Shown piece after piece: positions 62,792 through 64,000 of a DNA stretch of 64,000 bases (the stretch's first letter is position 1; each line of letters starts with the position of its first letter). The DNA is from Euglena gracilis (lineage: Eukaryota; Euglenida; Euglenophyceae; Euglenales). The notes below the pieces were generated by a model. It saw only the letters and a program-made list of their open reading frames with translations. It was not told the origin of the DNA and did not search any database. The DNA lies in contig CP154954.1 of NCBI GenBank assembly GCA_039621445.1, positions 54,370,838-54,434,837 on the forward strand, read 5' to 3'. The position numbers were made by a program, and so were the translations under genes.

Positions 62792-63236
62792 CCTCCCCCC
62801 CCCCTTGTCATACGACCACCCCACTATAACGACCCCCCAGTCGCAGGTTGCAGGTCAGGGGGGTCTAGCGACCAACCCCCCCGGTCGCAGGTTGCAAGTC
62901 AGGACCAAAAAAAAGGCTGTTTTTTTTTGAGGTTGTATGAAGATTCATCCATGTATGCCGCCTTTTTCCAGACATTTTCCAAGTTCCCCATCGGCGCTCA
63001 TGGTTTATACACCCGTAGCAATGGCTCGAAAGCCTCCACGGTTGTACAAAGTCCTTCATCGCACCCATGACAGCAGTTCAGGTCCCCGTTGGTATCGGTC
63101 AATATCGTGAACAACAACCACCCCCATTATAACGACCACCCCCCGCTCGCAGGTTCCAGGTTAGGGGGGTCTAACGACCAGCCCCCCGGTCGCAGGTTGC
63201 AGGTACCCGGTCGTACGACAAGGGGGGGGGAGGTAA
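62792..63236. repeat. Foldback repeat with TACCTCCCCCCCC...TTGTCATACGACC ends
   Basis: Left TACCTCCCCCCCCCCTTGTC plus ATACGACC is answered by GGTCGTACGACAAGGGGGGG plus GAGGTA at the right, about 30 bp inverted. Both sides also carry direct copies of CGGTCGCAGGTTGCA and GGGGGGTCTARCGACCA. No target-site duplication found. Confidence 0.65.
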
Positions 63237-63469
63237 GATCCTTGGTAACATCGCCCATCCACCCAAAATGTCAAAGAATGAGTTTTTTTTTTGGCGCTGC
63301 CGGTTACAAAATTTTTTTTCCGCGGTGGTCGCGGCGCACGGAAACATTTTTTCCGGTCGCACTAACTACAAGTATTGTCGGGACCGACGCTGGTCGATAC
63401 CCGGACCTGCCGTTGGGGGAAAACGGACAACTTCCCATCCCACATGTGGACCGCCCTGCTTCGCCCCCA

Positions 63470-63787
63470 ACACGGCGGCTTCGTGCTGCGAGGGGGTGGC
63501 CAACGCGTGGCTCAGCTTCCAGATCCGGACGTGGCCCAGCGCATCCCCGGTGGCCAGGAGCTCTTTGTTGACGGGGTTGAAATCCCAGCCATGCCAGGGC
63601 TTGGAGGGAGGCCGGAAACTTGGGGGCGGACTTCGGTTGACTGCATGCACTCTTGAGCTTTGACCCGAAAGCACTGCAACACGGTGGGGCCCCAACCATC
63701 CTGCCCAAAATTCCCCAGCCAGTGAGTTGGACTGTCCTGGAGTGCCGTCTGGACAATCCCTTTGTATGGAAACTCGTCAGGAGACAA
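63470..63787 (-). pseudogene. WD40-repeat protein exon(s), frameshifted
   Basis: One minus frame reads PWHGWDFNPVNKELLATGDA and LGHVRIWKLSHALATPS (about 63605-63485). That is a WD40 blade: W-x-F-NP...LLATGD..G.VRIW, ending in the W of the WD-like dipeptide. Upstream, in another frame (63787-63640), DEFPYKGIVQTALQDSPTHW and LGNFGQDGWGPTVLQCFRVK is also protein-like and probably the same protein. A frameshift or a short intron lies between. WD40 blades form scaffolding propellers; the specific protein is not identifiable. Confidence 0.45.
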
Positions 63788-63799
63788 CTTTGACCAGCC

Positions 63800-64000
63800 G
63801 GCGAGAGGTTTTTTAAGGACCCGGGGGTGCCAACCAGGGTTCGATGTAAGGAGAGGAGGGGTGGGGTCCGGAGCGCCCCTGCGGGGCAGGAGGGGGGGGG
63901 GGGGGGGTGGGCGGGGACACCCCTCCCCACCTAAACAGTGGCGCGGTCAGGGTGACCGAAAAATTTTGACCCCCCAAAACGACCAAAAATGCCATTTTGG
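63800..64000. repeat. G-run repeat sharing AACCAGGGTTCGAT with 11.6 kb
   Basis: CAACCAGGGTTCGATGTAAG here and CAACCAGGGTTCGATATAAC at 11629 are followed by the same GGNGGGRGGGGTG DNA, so the two are dispersed copies of one repeat. Confidence 0.55.

Overview
The window is nuclear DNA from a eukaryote with a large, repeat-laden genome. The signs are: isolated coding exons with GT...AG splice signals, separated by kilobases of transposon debris; a retrotransposon of the tyrosine-recombinase (DIRS) class; long microsatellites; and no operons or bacterial-type gene packing. Two minus-strand exons resemble DNA polymerase alpha. The lineage cannot be fixed from the sequence (a large-genome alga or protist, or an early-branching animal, would fit). 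Runs of 8 to 16 G or C occur every few hundred bases. Copies of one repeat differ mostly in the length of these runs, so reading frames that cross them are unreliable.

Layout. 1-5.7 kb: two head-to-tail DIRS-like copies. The first has reverse transcriptase, RNase H, methyltransferase-like and tyrosine-recombinase regions; the second runs from gag to methyltransferase and lacks the recombinase. 5.7-14.2 kb: G/C-tract repeats, a tRNA-Ala-like fragment, three copies of a ~440 bp CAGG...CCTG element, a short 156 bp element, a SAM-domain gene fragment and the two polymerase-alpha-like exons. 17.3-20.7 kb: a palindromic-end element carrying insertions within insertions. 21.3-23.3 kb: exons of unknown genes and two adjacent foldback elements, one holding a cluster of TGACGTCA sites. 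24.2-26.2 kb: a ~1.7 kb element with a BED-finger-like ORF and a small relative inserted at its end. 26.2-28.4 kb: palindromic and duplicated repeats. 29.6-31.4 kb: an ORF split by a 1.6 kb foldback element. 31.5-32.3 kb: a decayed zinc-finger-like gene. 33.9-35.4 kb: two more small elements, one containing a third. 36.1-40.9 kb: a 4.8 kb element with ~200 bp inverted ends, whose interior carries coiled-coil coding segments; a second coiled-coil gene lies at 42.6-43.5 kb between two halves of the same terminal palindrome. 44-55 kb: scattered exon-like segments, G-tract arrays and a nested element pair. 55.3-56.4 kb: long trinucleotide and (GT)n arrays. 57.1-59.2 kb: the best single coding region, an unrecognised ~550-690 residue protein with a cysteine cluster. 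60.2-61.9 kb: an inverted DIRS gag fragment. 62-64 kb: a small element, a foldback repeat and a WD40-like exon.

The main result is the set of non-autonomous DNA transposons. At least five families show terminal inverted repeats with exact or near-exact 8 bp target-site duplications, and several are nested, so their relative ages can be read. CAGG ends with 8 bp duplications are typical of the hAT superfamily. Two hAT-like coding remnants (about 25.3-25.7 and 29.6-31.4 kb) could be traces of a source. Most single-exon calls are translations judged by eye and are given low confidence.
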